Shown: positions 48,017 to 59,754, counted from the stretch's first letter. The stretch: DNA of 64,000 bases from Hemerocallis citrina (GCA_017893485.1 JACEHZ010000372.1:310001-374000), one strand, 5' to 3'. Numbers and translations: made by a program. The notes: a model not told the origin generated them from the letters alone.

Positions 48017-48739
48017 GGTTATATGTAATCTTCACACCGTTTATTGCATATGCATTATTCCTTGACATATACATTGGATCATGATCACCATATATAAATC
48101 ATTTAATCCACCATAAATTGCTCAACATGCAACCACTTGTTCGTCATGTTTATTTTATATTATATTGGTCATTTTAAGCTTAATTATCAATTATAAACAT
48201 CTTATAAGTGATGGGTGTAATATATATTTCTGTTGAATTGAATTTTCCCTACAAAAGGATAATATGATACATTTTTATGATATATCTTTTTCAATCATTG
48301 TAGGATGAAGAGGATTATGCACCTGGCACACAAAAGAAAAGTGTCAGGAGAGGATTATGCACCTGGTAATTTTCATTCGACATCACATGAACCCTTGAAT
48401 CTTTAAGCATTGACATTTATATTTTAGAATTTTGAATAATGTTAATTATTTCAGGCTAATTTACAGAAAATTACCTTATATTTCACATACTCTACTTTTA
48501 AATAGTTTGACTTGTCTGGCTTTACATTTGAATACTTTCGTATGTTTTTCCCCATACTACTTAATACCTTGAATACTTTCGTATGATTTAGTTGTTCAAT
48601 TTTATTTTATTTTTGGAATAGAAACAATCGTTAAAAATTGAATTGGAACTATTCCCATGTGTTACACAACCGATGTTTAATGGCAAATTTTCCCTTAAAG
48701 ACAAATATGTTTTCATAGTCAAGCATCTTCTCTCCCCTA

Positions 48740-49380
48740 AATTATGAGATCATGAATAAAGTAGCTATTAGCATTTAACAATATGACTTTAGAAGTTTTC
48801 CTAACTATATATCATGACACTCCATTGATTCATAGACCATACTCAAATTTCATAAATACTGACCAACCCGCAGAGTATAAGCCTCAACTCTGTCATTCAT
48901 AGAAGGGCAAAGTAAATCAACTTCAACCTGAATACAACCAGAGGCCATCATCGCTGAGGATGAGGTGCAAATTAGATCACCCACACATTTAGCCATGTCA
49001 GCAACTAATTGGGGTGAATCACAAAAGGGGGGAGCCCTCACAGAGAAACTTTCAATGGAGAAGGAGAGAGGGCCGAGGAAGAAGAAGTCGGACGAACCGA
49101 TTTATGAATTGACAAATTAATGGAGCCGATGGTAAAAGTTTTGATAGCCACCAAATCATCAACAACTTTCGAGGAGGGGCAATTAATCACAATATCCCCA
49201 TTGGAGCAAGCATTGACCGCCCACGTCCAATCTGACACGTTGCAAGTATTTCTAAGAAAAGAGCCTAAAGGGTTACGAGATTGAACATGAGCAAGCTTCG
49301 CTTGAAGGGAGGGAAAGTCTAAAGCAGCTAAGACATGATCAGAAATAGGGAACCCAATCGAAAGACCCAATAATTGTTGT
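48740..49380 (-). other. Foreign fragment replacing ~1.7 kb of the unit (unit 2)
   Basis: Between the points matching 15918 and about 17642 of unit 1, unit 2 has this unrelated sequence. On the minus strand two adjoining frames (49370-49038, 49041-48850) read SNGDIVINCPSSKVVDDLV and SPQLVADMAKCVGDLI. This loosely resembles the ORF1 region of plant LINEs, but I cannot identify it securely. The deletion removed the two-exon gene. Confidence 0.5.
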
Positions 49381-49526
49381 AGCTAGCTACCAACAAGAAA
49401 CTCGATCAACATAAAAATCGAAAACCGTAGTAATTAAATCATATATACTAGCTAGCTACCATACCAACAAGAAACAAATATAACAATTAATACAGTATAA
49501 GCTGATCAGTTCATTCATTCATTCAC

Positions 49527-50036
49527 TCACACACAATCTCCCCCCAAAAACAACCTAACCTCATCAAGAAACGTCCGATCCGTCCTTCTATCCTTGGGCC
49601 TAACATACCCTTCCACCTCCCTCATCGTAAACTCCCTCATCCCCTTCTCCCCACACTTCTTCCACAACCTCTCTCCGTACTCCCGGTGCGCATAATATGC
49701 CAACACCTCCCTCTCCTCCCCCTCCTTCCCTTCCCCATCACATAAAATCACTTTGATGGGAAGTCTCTCATAGTGGCCGCGGTCGAGCCCTTCGAGGTGG
49801 TCCATGAGGGCAAGCCCTTTGGAGGTCACGGAGTAGAGCTCGCCGGATATGCGATGACCGATACCGGGGAGGTTGATCATAAAAGGGCCGTGGAAGGGAC
49901 CGATGACGAGGGGGTAGGGGAGTGAGGTGATGCAAGAGGAGATGAGGGTAGCATCCGTGTCCGATTCGATGAGGTAGTGGTTGGGGAAGCCGCGCTTTAG
50001 CGTTCCATAGGTGAATACTAGGGTTGTATCTTCCAT
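49527..50036 (-). CDS. Gamma-glutamylcyclotransferase / AIG2-like protein (unit 2)
   Basis: 169 residues, intronless, paralogue of 17763-18278. It keeps VFTYGTLKRGFPNHYLIES and the catalytic-type MDHLEGLDRGHYERL. One codon is missing (LISSC for LIASSC). An extra C in the run near 49541-49546 changes the tail from LGEIVCE to LGGDCV and shortens it. The domain is intact, so it may still be functional. A Helitron separates it from the ancestral TATA box, so expression may differ from the unit 1 copy. Confidence 0.88.
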   Translation of the reverse strand: MEDTTLVFTYGTLKRGFPNHYLIESDTDATLISSCITSLPYPLVIGPFHGPFMINLPGIGHRISGELYSVTSKGLALMDHLEGLDRGHYERLPIKVILCDGEGKEGEEREVLAYYAHREYGERLWKKCGEKGMREFTMREVEGYVRPKDRRTDRTFLDEVRLFLGGDCV

Positions 50037-50078
50037 GGATGGATTTTGCCTTTGTTTCTCTTGTATGGGATATATCTA

Positions 50079-50362
50079 TCTCTATATTATAATGGGAGAG
50101 ATGGGGTTTGTAAACAAATAAACAATTTTTTATTATTTTTTAGTGTGTGTGTCAACACGTGCAGCGCACGTGTTGGTAATTTTTTTTTTTGTCCTTTTCA
50201 TTTCCCTCCCCATTTTCTCCACGTGCAACGCACGTATATAATACGTAGATTTTTTTTTTGTCCTTTTCATTCCCCTCCCCATTTTCCCCACGTGCACCGC
50301 ACGTGTATAATACATATTTTTAAAAAATACATCGCACGTGTATCGCACGTGCATTATACTAG
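50079..50362 (+). mobile_element. Small non-autonomous Helitron in the AIG2-like 5' leader (unit 2 only)
   Basis: It begins TCTCTATATTATAATGGG (start at 50079, or 50075 by an alternative TC) and ends TTATACTAG at 50362 before T. Several CACGTGCA(G/A/C)CGCACGTG palindromes are inside, the last forming the 3' hairpin. The start resembles the Helitron at 44104-44339 read on its own strand. It lies between the TATA box and ATG of the AIG2-like gene and is absent in unit 1. Confidence 0.72.
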
Positions 50363-50389
50363 TAATATAAATGCCACTCTCTTTGTGAA

Positions 50390-50395
50390 TTTATA
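50390..50395 (-). promoter_or_regulatory. Displaced TATA box of the unit 2 AIG2-like gene
   Basis: TATAAA on the minus strand, same context as 18345-18350, but now about 355 bases from the ATG because of the Helitron. Confidence 0.5.
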
Positions 50396-51139
50396 GGTTG
50401 AAAAATTAACTAAATAATTAATACATGAACTGCACGTTTAAATATTAATATATTTTTTTTCTTCGTTTTTAAACTCAAAATATATATATGGCAAGACATC
50501 AATGATTTTATTAGTGAAAAATAACCAAAAATAACAGTACTGATACCAACCAAAATACATTACAAGAAAAAAGTAAGATATAATAAGCGATTCATATCCT
50601 AGGTGATGTTTTACTGTTTATAATTGTATATAGTTAAAAAAAATATGGTGATGATGAGGAGGATGATGATGATGATGATGAAGTGCTATTGCCCAAATGA
50701 TAAAAAAAATATTTGCTAGGACAATAATTGAAAGATGAAGTCATTTTCCTGTAAGAGTTTAGCACACTCTAAATAATTGACAACTTGATTACCTTTAAAA
50801 TGTCTACTTTATTCTTCATATACCATTATATGGGACACTTTATGTCCGAATTATTTGAGCTATACTTATCATTTTCTAAGATTGAAACACCAATAAACAC
50901 AAAGACGTATTATATAGGTATATGATCACTACTTCATGATATCATGTGGGGACAAAGTTTGTTGTCCTTGAAAATTATTCAAAATCGAACTCAATATTCA
51001 AAAATGAGAGAAAAGAGGGTTAGGATTTCCCATTTTCTGCAATATTTTCATTTCACCTTAGAACAGAAAAAAAGTAAGCTTTATGGGTAAAAGATAGGTA
51101 AAACTCTAAACTACTCTTACAAAATAATATAATTACTGC
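50396..51139. other. Non-coding spacer upstream of the AIG2-like gene (unit 2)
   Basis: Aligns with 18351-19084, including the interrupted (GAT)n tract at about 50647-50681. No gene. Confidence 0.7.
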
Positions 51140-51193
51140 AATATTCCTCCTCAAACCCACGATGCGGTTGCAATAAGCATCAAGAGTTTGCCT

Positions 51194-51565
51194 TCAAGGA
51201 AATGAAAATGTGAAATAGAATGCGACTTGGCAAAGAAATCTGCAATATGCAATCTGCATGGAAGAATGAACAAAAGGCAAATTAATAATGTCATACTTGA
51301 GGTAGTGGTGAGTAAAATGACAATCAATCTCGATATGCTTGATACGTTCATGAAAAATTGAGTTGTGAGAAATCTGGACAACACTTTGGTTCTCACAATA
51401 CATAGGAGTAGGAAGAGAAAGAACAACACCCATATATGCAAATAACCAATGTAATCGAACAATCTCTTTAGTAGTAGATGTCATAGCATGATCCTCTGCG
51501 TCCGTAAAGGAATGAGAAACGACAATTTGTTTGTTGCTTTTCCAAGAAATAAGAGAATCACCCAA
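51194..51565 (-). pseudogene. Ty1/copia RNase H remnant (unit 2)
   Basis: Counterpart of 19147-19518, with SHSFTDAEDHAM where unit 1 has SHSSTEAEYHAM; the family EAEY core is lost here. ENQSVVQISHNSIFHERIKH follows. Confidence 0.83.
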
Positions 51566-53403
51566 AAAGATTCAGAAACCATTAACAGATTTCCGATCTG
51601 TGAGATCACGCTCGTGATTAGTATCAGAGTATGCATGCAACTCCTATGAAGATATGGATGGAAACAAAAGACTCTGAAAGATAGTATGTAACTCCCTATT
51701 CCAGTTGTACGTATTTTATTACGTGAATTTTTTTCCAGATAAGTTTTATTTTTCTTTGGACTCTTTATCTAAAGCCAGAATATTTTTCTGATCAATTCCA
51801 TAATTTTGTGATTTTTCGATCGGAGTTTAAATACAAATTTTAACCCTGATTAATACTAATCCTAATCCTAAACCTAATCAACAGCTAACCTAATCCCTAC
51901 ACCTTATTTTCTCCCTCCCTACTTCTCCATTTCTGCATACGCCAACACTCCCCCCATCATTTTTCTCATTCTACGCCTAACTCCTTCTCATTTTTTCACA
52001 CATATGCCTAATTTTTCTACACCCATCTCTTTCACCCCTTATTTTATACACATGCATGCATACATGCATGATTCACTCCATTCTTCTTTCTATATATACA
52101 CACACACACAAGCATACAGACCACCTCATTCCCTTCTTCTCTTCCTTTGCCTTCTTCACACCCGAGAGCCCTTCTCCTTCTCTTCCTCTGCCTTCTTCAC
52201 ACCCGAGAGCTCAAGAAACACCCGAGCTCCACTTTACCTTCCACCTTCAAGCCAACGACTCCGCTTCTACGATCCCGTGAACCCCGGAAAACAACCCGAT
52301 GCCGCGCCACCTTGTTGTTGTCGTCGCTGACCGTTGCTATCGTTGCTCGCTAGCTACCGTCTTGCCACCATTTTTACTGCCGTTGTGCCGCCGTCCGTTG
52401 TCGACATCGCTTCTTCTTTCCGTGGTTAACACCACCACCGAAATCGTCACGTTATAAGGCAAGTACCTTGTACACTCTTTTTGTTCTCGTACAAGCATTT
52501 TTCTTGGACTCGTGGCAAGTAGTCCAGTTATCATCATGTTTTATTGTCAAACTCCGTTCTAGTCACTGGTTTCATGCTATATCAACTCAAGAGTGAACCG
52601 TTAACACATTTCGAATCATGTTATCGAATATCGAATATTCAACCTTACTATCTCTAAATTTCTTGACCTTGCACTAATAATTCGACCATGCTCCCGATAC
52701 TGGATTGAAGATTTTCTACATGAAAATCGTAGCCCATCGAGTCCCGAATCCAGAACATCTTACGGTTTCTCAATCGGATGTATAGATTGTGAGATATTGC
52801 GATTTTAGTACTGACATATCATGAATTTCTGAACCTGCACGGGATTACGAATGGTATCTTGTACTGAGAATTTGACCATGTTCCATATACTGGATCGAAA
52901 AACTTTCTACATGAAAATCGTAGCCCTTCGAGTCTAGATATCTGGAACATCCTAAAGTTTCTTAATCCGATGTATAGATTGTGAGATATCGCAAATCTAG
53001 TATTGTGACTTTGAATTTCCAGAATGCGCGCGAAACATCGAAACCAGCGAAGAATGAATTTGTACGCATAGCTACTGTCTCTCGAATGTATCGTGTGAAT
53101 ATGCGTTAGAACCGGAAGAGAGTCTACTTTCTAGAATCTCTGACGGAATTGGATTTTCTTTTCTGTAACAACGGGAAAGTGAATTTGAATGCAGATATGT
53201 CAAGTTGTCTAAAAATTCATCTCTACGTTTTTGCATATAAACCCATTACTTTTCATTTTTAAGAACTGAGTGTATTATTGTTCTTGTAATAATAACTTGC
53301 ATAGATATAATAGGTTGATAGAATGCATTTTATACCACTTGATAATTCTATAATAACTACTCTCGATATATGTACTCGTTTTACGTCTCATGTCCATGTT
53401 AAC

Positions 53404-56400
53404 TGTAACGCCCCGAATCCCAAATACACTGAATTCGAGATGTTCTACAGGATCTTTTCACTTTCTTTAGTACAATTTTACGGGGAAATTAAAACTTTTC
53501 ATCATACATCAGAGATTACATCAATGTTACACTTTTCTTTTGCACAGCGGAAGTAAAATACAACAATTGAATACAAGTACAACAGCTTGATATAATCTTT
53601 AAGCATCCAATCCTCTTTAATCTTTAACATAACATTTACCTGCATATAAGACTGTGGGTACGTCAGTTTATTCAACCGACAAACATTATACACGGCCATC
53701 CTCTCTATGCCGGAAATAGTATAACTTAACTTTTCATATTTAGCAAACACAAACTTGTCACATTCAAACTAAAGGGACTACCCTATTGATGTCGTGTTGT
53801 GATTGTGCACTTAATCCTTAATGCATTTATTTATGTTACATGACGCTAATGCACACTTGTTCGGATTCTATGCATCCCATACTACATAGGTCCGAGGGCA
53901 AGCCCTTATTCGTTCTTCATCTTTATAGGGTTCAATCCCCCGTTATGATTTAATCTACTACTGTAATTACGGTAAGTATCCTAGATGTTATCTGACCTAC
54001 GAACTCATATTTAGGCACTCTGGAGTAGTATCCTCACCCAGACGCATCATGGGAATTCCTGGGATACGCTCTCACCAAAAACATGACACCACCCGTAGTC
54101 TTCAAACATCCCACGAGCGTCGCCACTGGGACGGTACTCTGGAACAGTATCCTCACCCAGACTCGTCATGGGAATTCCTGGGATACGCTCTCGCCGCTAC
54201 CCAGGGCCCTCATACTCAATGTTTTTCTCTTACTTTCATCACATCTTCACTATGCACTAGTCCTTAATTTTTTTTTTAAAAATCACGAACAAAATTAATC
54301 TCTAGAGTTAGCCTCTCCATCAACCGGACTTATTCATTCATTTCATCTTGACCAACCTTGGTCTAATTTCACTTTATTTCATTTCTCGATGCCGGGGAGA
54401 CTTAGCTACTCTATTTCAAATTTCATTTCACAATCTTCAATATATACAATTTCCATATCGAGTTCTCATACTCATATGTATATTCTCTTTCAATTCATGA
54501 TTTCACTTTGTTCACTAGTCCATCATTGCACAAAATAGCATATACTTATCAATTGTCACATCATGATAGTTTCTCCTTACCAAATAATATACACACTTCA
54601 CATATTGTGAGGAAATAATTGCATCATGTCACAAACCACATTACTTTTTGCCAAATCCATACTTAATGTTCCAATTCACTTGTTCTTTCAAGTTATAGTT
54701 TCATATTAATCATCCACATAGAACCATATGTCTATATATGCATTTTGACTCCAAACCATAGTTAAATTTATTCAAATAATACCCAAATCATTCCTATAAA
54801 ATTCCTTACATTTTTATGAGAATTACCATATTTTTTCCACATTTTTTGGACATCACAAACTCAAAAAAAAAATATTTTTTATAAATGCCGAGGGGACAAA
54901 TCGAACCCAGGCACAACGGAAAGAGAGCCAAGAGCACCCGCCGCATGGCCGAACTGTGCTAGCGATATGAAAGGGGCGATTTTAGTATATGTGCTTTCGG
55001 GTCGCAGTTATATATATATTTTCAAATGGTGGAAAAATGTGGTGAACACAGGGTTCGAACCGTTCGCTCCAGAGAAGCAAACCGCAGTCAGTGACCGCCT
55101 GAGCTAGTAGCTCGGGTTGTCACACTACCCAAATAAAACCCATATATTTCATATTCGTACTGTTTAAGAGAGCAACTCGATGTTCAAATTAACTAGTTTC
55201 ATATTGCCTTTATAAAAACTACTGAAAAATTTCAGATTAAATCATCTTCACCTGATCTTCATCACAGCAAGTATAAAATAATTTTTTGTACTAAAAACAT
55301 AATTTTTTTCTACACAATTTGTAATAAATTGTTCATTAAGACTACCATACTTTTATTTTCGACATTGAATAATCAATTAGTCTTCTAATCCCTTTTTATT
55401 CACAAATTTCTTATGATAATTCACTGCTATAAATTTTTATTCACAACACATTCATTTTGGTTTTATCCATCCCCTTATCAACATAAAGATTTATTTAGCA
55501 TATGAATGGGTAAACTCAAAACTACTAATTTTTGAGTAGTTCTACTTTGGTGATAACAAAGTAATTTCATTAGTTCATCTATGTCACAACATATACTACT
55601 ACTCATTAATTATCATAATTACAACTCAATCATTCAAGAAATCCCTCTTTTCAAATTAAAGTGTGTCATTTTCTTAGTCAATTTCATGCTTCAACCATAC
55701 AATTTACAAGCGATCTAATTGGAAATTTTCCATGCATCATGCTAGCAATATTCCTCCATCATTCATTCAAACTAATAATCATGGAGAATTCTACATACAA
55801 TTTAATTTCATGCTGGAATTTCACACAAGTTAATCACATCATTTCAATCAATTCATACACTAACTTTTCAATTTAAGTGCGTTCTTATTAGTATTTTTCA
55901 TGCATAGTGTTGGTAATTAAAACTAGCATAGATTCCTACATTAGAAATATGAAAGTTTTACCCACCTTGAATGGAGAGAACTAAACAACACAAGCCTTGC
56001 AAATGAAAGCACCACCTCCTAGCCAAAAGCGCGCACAAGCTCCAAGCCTCCTAGCACAAACCGAATGCTCCCCTTTGTGATAGCCGGCCACTCCAAGCAA
56101 GCAAACCCACACAAACTCTCTATCTTTTATTACTCACACTATTACTACAATAATACTATAGCTTGGAAATATAATTTGCATATGAAAAATAGCCATGAGA
56201 GGGGGGGTATTTATACTAGAGAATGGGTGAGATGGAGGGCCAAGATTGAGTGGTTGGTTGTAGAATGAAGGGCCTAGATCAAAGTAGGAGTTAGAAAAAC
56301 TACCCACAACCAAGAAACTACCTCCATGATCACCATGCATATTTTCAAAAATCCCTCCAAAAGAATGCATCCCGGCCTAGAAAAGAGAGTGTGCATTGCA

Positions 56401-56781
56401 CGTGTACGTGTAGTGCACGTGCATGCAACTAGGCCAAAAATTTGTACATTTTTAATTTGTATAAAAATAAATTAGTTAAAAAAAGTCTTCTACATGACAA
56501 GTTTAATTAAAAGAGATTAATTCATGGGCTTTCTTTTTTTGGGCCAAAATAGTTTATTAAAATAAATAAAATAAAATACATTTGGGCTTTTAAGAAAAAG
56601 GGCCTTTTTAATTAAATCAAAATAAGGCTTTAAAGAAAGGCTTTTTGTACAAAATAATTGGAGAACAAATATATATATATTTATACACATCATAATAAAA
56701 ATAATTCAACCCAAATATTGCACGTGCACACTACGTGCAAAATAAATAAATTTTCATTAATTGAAAAATCAGGGTATTACA
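53404..56781. mobile_element. Inner solo LTR nested in the outer one
   Basis: TTAAC at 53399-53403 and 56782-56786 flanks a 3378-bp segment starting TGTAACGCCCCGAATCCC and ending CAGGGTATTACA. The ends resemble those of the outer LTR, so both probably come from related families. No protein-coding content is recognised. Confidence 0.78.
54024..54195 (+). repeat. Tandem duplication inside the inner LTR
   Basis: GTATCCTCACCCAGAC(G/T)C(A/G)TCATGGGAATTCCTGGGATACGCTCTC-type sequence occurs twice, about 118 bp apart (about 54029 and 54147). Confidence 0.8.
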
Positions 56782-57864
56782 TTAACTGCCCTTGATATTT
56801 TTCTTGACTAAACTATTTGATTCCACCGTTCCACTAGTCGTACCAATTGTATGTTCATAATTAATTATAAAAGAATAACAAGCCGGGGTTATAAGGGTAC
56901 GACTTAATAGTGGACAATATAGGAGAGTATACTCGGAAGGGGGCCCGTGTTTCCCGAAATAGTGATTCTTGATTCTTGATTCTTGATTATACAATTCTTG
57001 ATTACATAATTCTCGATTACATGATTCATGATTACATGTCTTAATACTATCACTGGAAGACCCGAGTACATAATCCTATAGAATTCACTACTTAAGTCTA
57101 AACGTCACATGATTGATATGCACCGAACTTGTGGTATGGGACACAGGATTGCGTGCATTAGATAAGTTAATAAAACAGGTAAACTCGAGATTTCTACTAA
57201 GCATGATTCTTGATTACATGACTCTTCGTTACATGACTCTCGATCCTTGATTACATGATTATCGATTAACTGAGCCTAGGTTATCAATTGCTTATACCTT
57301 GAAGTCTTCAATACACTAGTTACAGTTATTACTTACATGATCATATTGTCCTAGTTCCTTGCTTCCTTCTATATTGTATTTGTACTTCTACTTCTTGTTT
57401 CTTCCATGTTATATCTTGTTATATTACCCTTTTTACTGCTTGTTGCTACTTGATGCCCGAAACTTGCTCTAATGGGAACTTTTCTATTTTTCTTTGAGTT
57501 AATAATTATACAGGTACTGATGGATCCGACGAGCAGACTCTTTAGACGATCGTTGCTGCTTCCTTACTACTTCATGTTGTTTTTCTTTCAGTCGCTATTT
57601 TATCTAGTTGTTATAGCGAACTATTTATCGTACTGTTTTAATTATGGCACAATGGGCAACTTGGCCCGATGTTTATGCATTATATGGATGATGGTTATTT
57701 TATTTTCGGCTCATGTGATCATTATATTTGTCTGCGTAAATGTGTTATAAATATCTTCTGAGCTTATAATTGTACAGCTTATGGATGATGTATATCATTC
57801 GCTGGACCTCAGTTGCGTGCCTGTATTTCCGTATAGTGGGAAGCGGGGCGTGACATAGTACCCC

Positions 57865-58608
57865 GAAGATATCGCAAAATACGAAGAAAAACTGCCCAAT
57901 GAACACTGGTAGAAGAAGCAACAAATTGATTGACAATATGAACGACATATTCAATGTCTGGACGAGTGATGATTAGGTAGACCAAACTTCCAACAATGGT
58001 GCGATATAAAGTTGGATGTGATAAAGGAATATCATTCGAAGGATAATATTGAACATTGAGCTCACAAGAGATATCAACAGGTCTAGTATCAGTAAGACGA
58101 GCACACTCAAGGATTTCAGCAGTGTACATAGAATGAGAGAGAAGATAACATTTTGAAAAAAAAAAATCCAACTTCAATACCCAAAAAACTATCATAGAGA
58201 ATCCAAATCCTTCATTTCAAATAGATGGGCTAATTATGACTTTAATATTGCAATGTCATCAACATCATCACTAGTAATGATCATATCTTCAACATATAGA
58301 GAAAGTAAAATACGACTTGTAGTGGTACACTGGACAACGAGAGCTGAGTCGTGATTACTGGAGGAAAACCCATGATAATTGATAATAGTAGAAAACTTCT
58401 CAAACCAAGCTTGCGGTGTCAGCTTGAAACCATATAAAGTTTTCTTAAATTTGCATACTTCTCCATGATTATGAAAGTCACCAGGCAGGCGTACCATGTA
58501 AACTTCTATATGCAAATTACCATTCAAGAAAGCATTCTTAACATTAATTTGAGATATATTCCATTGATGAATAAATGCAACTGCAATAAGAGTACGAACT
58601 GTAGTCAT
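57865..58608 (-). pseudogene. Ty1/copia reverse transcriptase remnant (unit 2)
   Basis: Blocks 58608-58234 (NVKNAFLNGNLHIEVY, KKTLYGFKLTPQAWF, LYVEDMII) and 58195-57865 ([20 protein letters not shown]). The same D-to-N and YVED changes as unit 1 are present, so they predate the duplication. Confidence 0.85.
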
Positions 58609-58623
58609 CTTTGCAATAGGAAC

Positions 58624-58773
58624 TGTTAGATATTATATTAGAATAAATATTGGTTTAGTCCCATATTGATTATGTATCAGTTTAGTCTTCCATTCTCTCC
58701 TATATATAGGAACCAATTGTATTCAGTTTATTCAATCAATAAAAAGAATATTTTCCTATCCCTAATTCTAACA
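58624..58773 (+). repeat. 5' LTR of the RNR-carrying element (unit 2)
   Basis: 150-bp TG...CA repeat with TATATATAGG and AATAAAAAG words; partner at 60294-60443. Confidence 0.9.
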
Positions 58774-59001
58774 TGGTATCAGAGCCTATCGTGCTATAAG
58801 GCCTATACTAATTTTATCCTCGTCGTCGAAGTGGAGTGGTTCCCGTCTTCATCGGAATCACTCCACCTTCCCACATCTCTCTTCCGCTTCCGATCAAATA
58901 CCAAAACCCTAATCTCCCCCAAAATCCTAGCAGTCATCCCTCTTCCTCTCCCAATCAAATCCCCAAATCCCTTCCCAATCTACCCCTCCAACCTTCCCAA
59001 A

Positions 59002-59617
59002 ATGGCCTCCCTCCCTACCATCAACAGCCATGAAATAAAGACCTCCGACGAGCCCCTCCTCAACCCCAACTCCGAATGCTTTTGCATGTTCCCGATCAAG
59101 TTCCTGTCCCTCTGGGAAATGTATAAGAAGGCCGAGGCCTCCGTCTGGACTACCGAGGAAGTCGACCTTTCTGCCTTCCGCCCACTGGTTCGCCCTCACC
59201 GCTAACGAGCACCACTACATCTTCCACGTCCTCGCCTTCTTCGCCACCTCCGATGGCATCTTCCTCGAAAACCTCACCGGCCGCTTCATGAGGGAGATCC
59301 AGATCGCCATCGAGAACATCCACTCCGAGATGTACTCCCTCCTCGAATCCTACATCAAAGATCCAAACGGAAAATCTCAACTTTTCCACGCAATCGAGAT
59401 CGTGCCGAGTGTGAAGAAGATGGCCGAGTGGGCGCTCCGGTGGATCGATTCGTCGGAGTCCTTCGCGGAGCGGATAGTCGCCTTTGCCTGCGTCGAAGGA
59501 ATTTTCTTTTCTAGTAGTTTCTGTGCCATTTTCTGGCTCAAGAAGCGTGGATTAATGCTAACTTTCTCCAACGAACTCATCTCTCGAGATGAGGGTTTAC
59601 ACTACGATTTCGCATGA
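59002..59617 (+). pseudogene. Captured ribonucleotide reductase small subunit (R2) fragment (unit 2)
   Basis: An ATG at 59002 starts an R2-like N-terminus ([30 protein letters not shown]). One frameshift near 59175 leads into [71 protein letters not shown] and [12 protein letters not shown], then a TGA at 59615-59617. The residues expected to bind iron (D of SDGI; E and H of IENIH; E of VEGIF; E and H of DEGLH) and the radical tyrosine of HSEMY are all still visible. A segment of about 12 residues before IENIH is missing, as is the PG of the usual LMPGL stretch. The last third of the protein is absent, so it cannot be an active enzyme. No introns are seen; plant R2 genes often lack them. Confidence 0.88.
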
Positions 59618-59754
59618 TGGCTGTTTGCTTTTGTGTGCCCTTTTGTTGTTTGTTGTGTGTTGCTATGCTGTTTCGTGTTTGCACGTGCTCCGTTGTGTGA
59701 TCGTGTGTGTTGTTGCTGTTTTCAAAAAATAAATAAATAAAATCTTGCAGGTTC

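Larger units (their letters stand above)
40287..48363 (+). pseudogene. DUF760-type plastid protein gene, exons 2-5 (unit 2), heavily broken
   Basis: Exon 2 starts at 40287 and carries a 2-bp insertion (CCACAGAG for CCAGAG). Near its 3' end it is split by a Ty1/copia element (40376-43946); its last bases are at 43952-43954. Exon 3 (44379-44459) is intact in sequence (VVDAMRQTVTNMIGSLPPHF), but its acceptor AG has become AT (44377-44378). Exon 4 is lost in a deletion of about 530 bp at 45020. Exon 5 starts at 48304, carries the same extra A as unit 1, and is truncated after GTGTCAGGAGA. The TAG present in unit 1 exon 2 is absent here (AAG). A LINE occupies intron 4. Confidence 0.82.
51687..57855. 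mobile_element. Outer solo LTR of a long-LTR retrotransposon (unit 2 only), interrupted
   Basis: TAGTA at 51682-51686 and 57856-57860 flank a segment starting TGTAACTCCC and ending GGGGCGTGACA. The TG...CA ends and a perfect 5-bp duplication fit an LTR insertion; unit 1 shows the unoccupied site near 19640. No gag/pol is inside. Without the nested element it is about 2.8 kb, the size of LTRs in long-LTR Ty3/gypsy families. A TATA-like CTATATATAC at about 52090 precedes a CT-rich leader-like stretch, as in an LTR promoter. Confidence 0.75.

Noticed and set aside
52004..52537. Pro/Ser-rich and other frames near 52.0-52.5 kb
   Set aside because: They fall in the leader-like, CT-rich part of a solo LTR and have no motifs.
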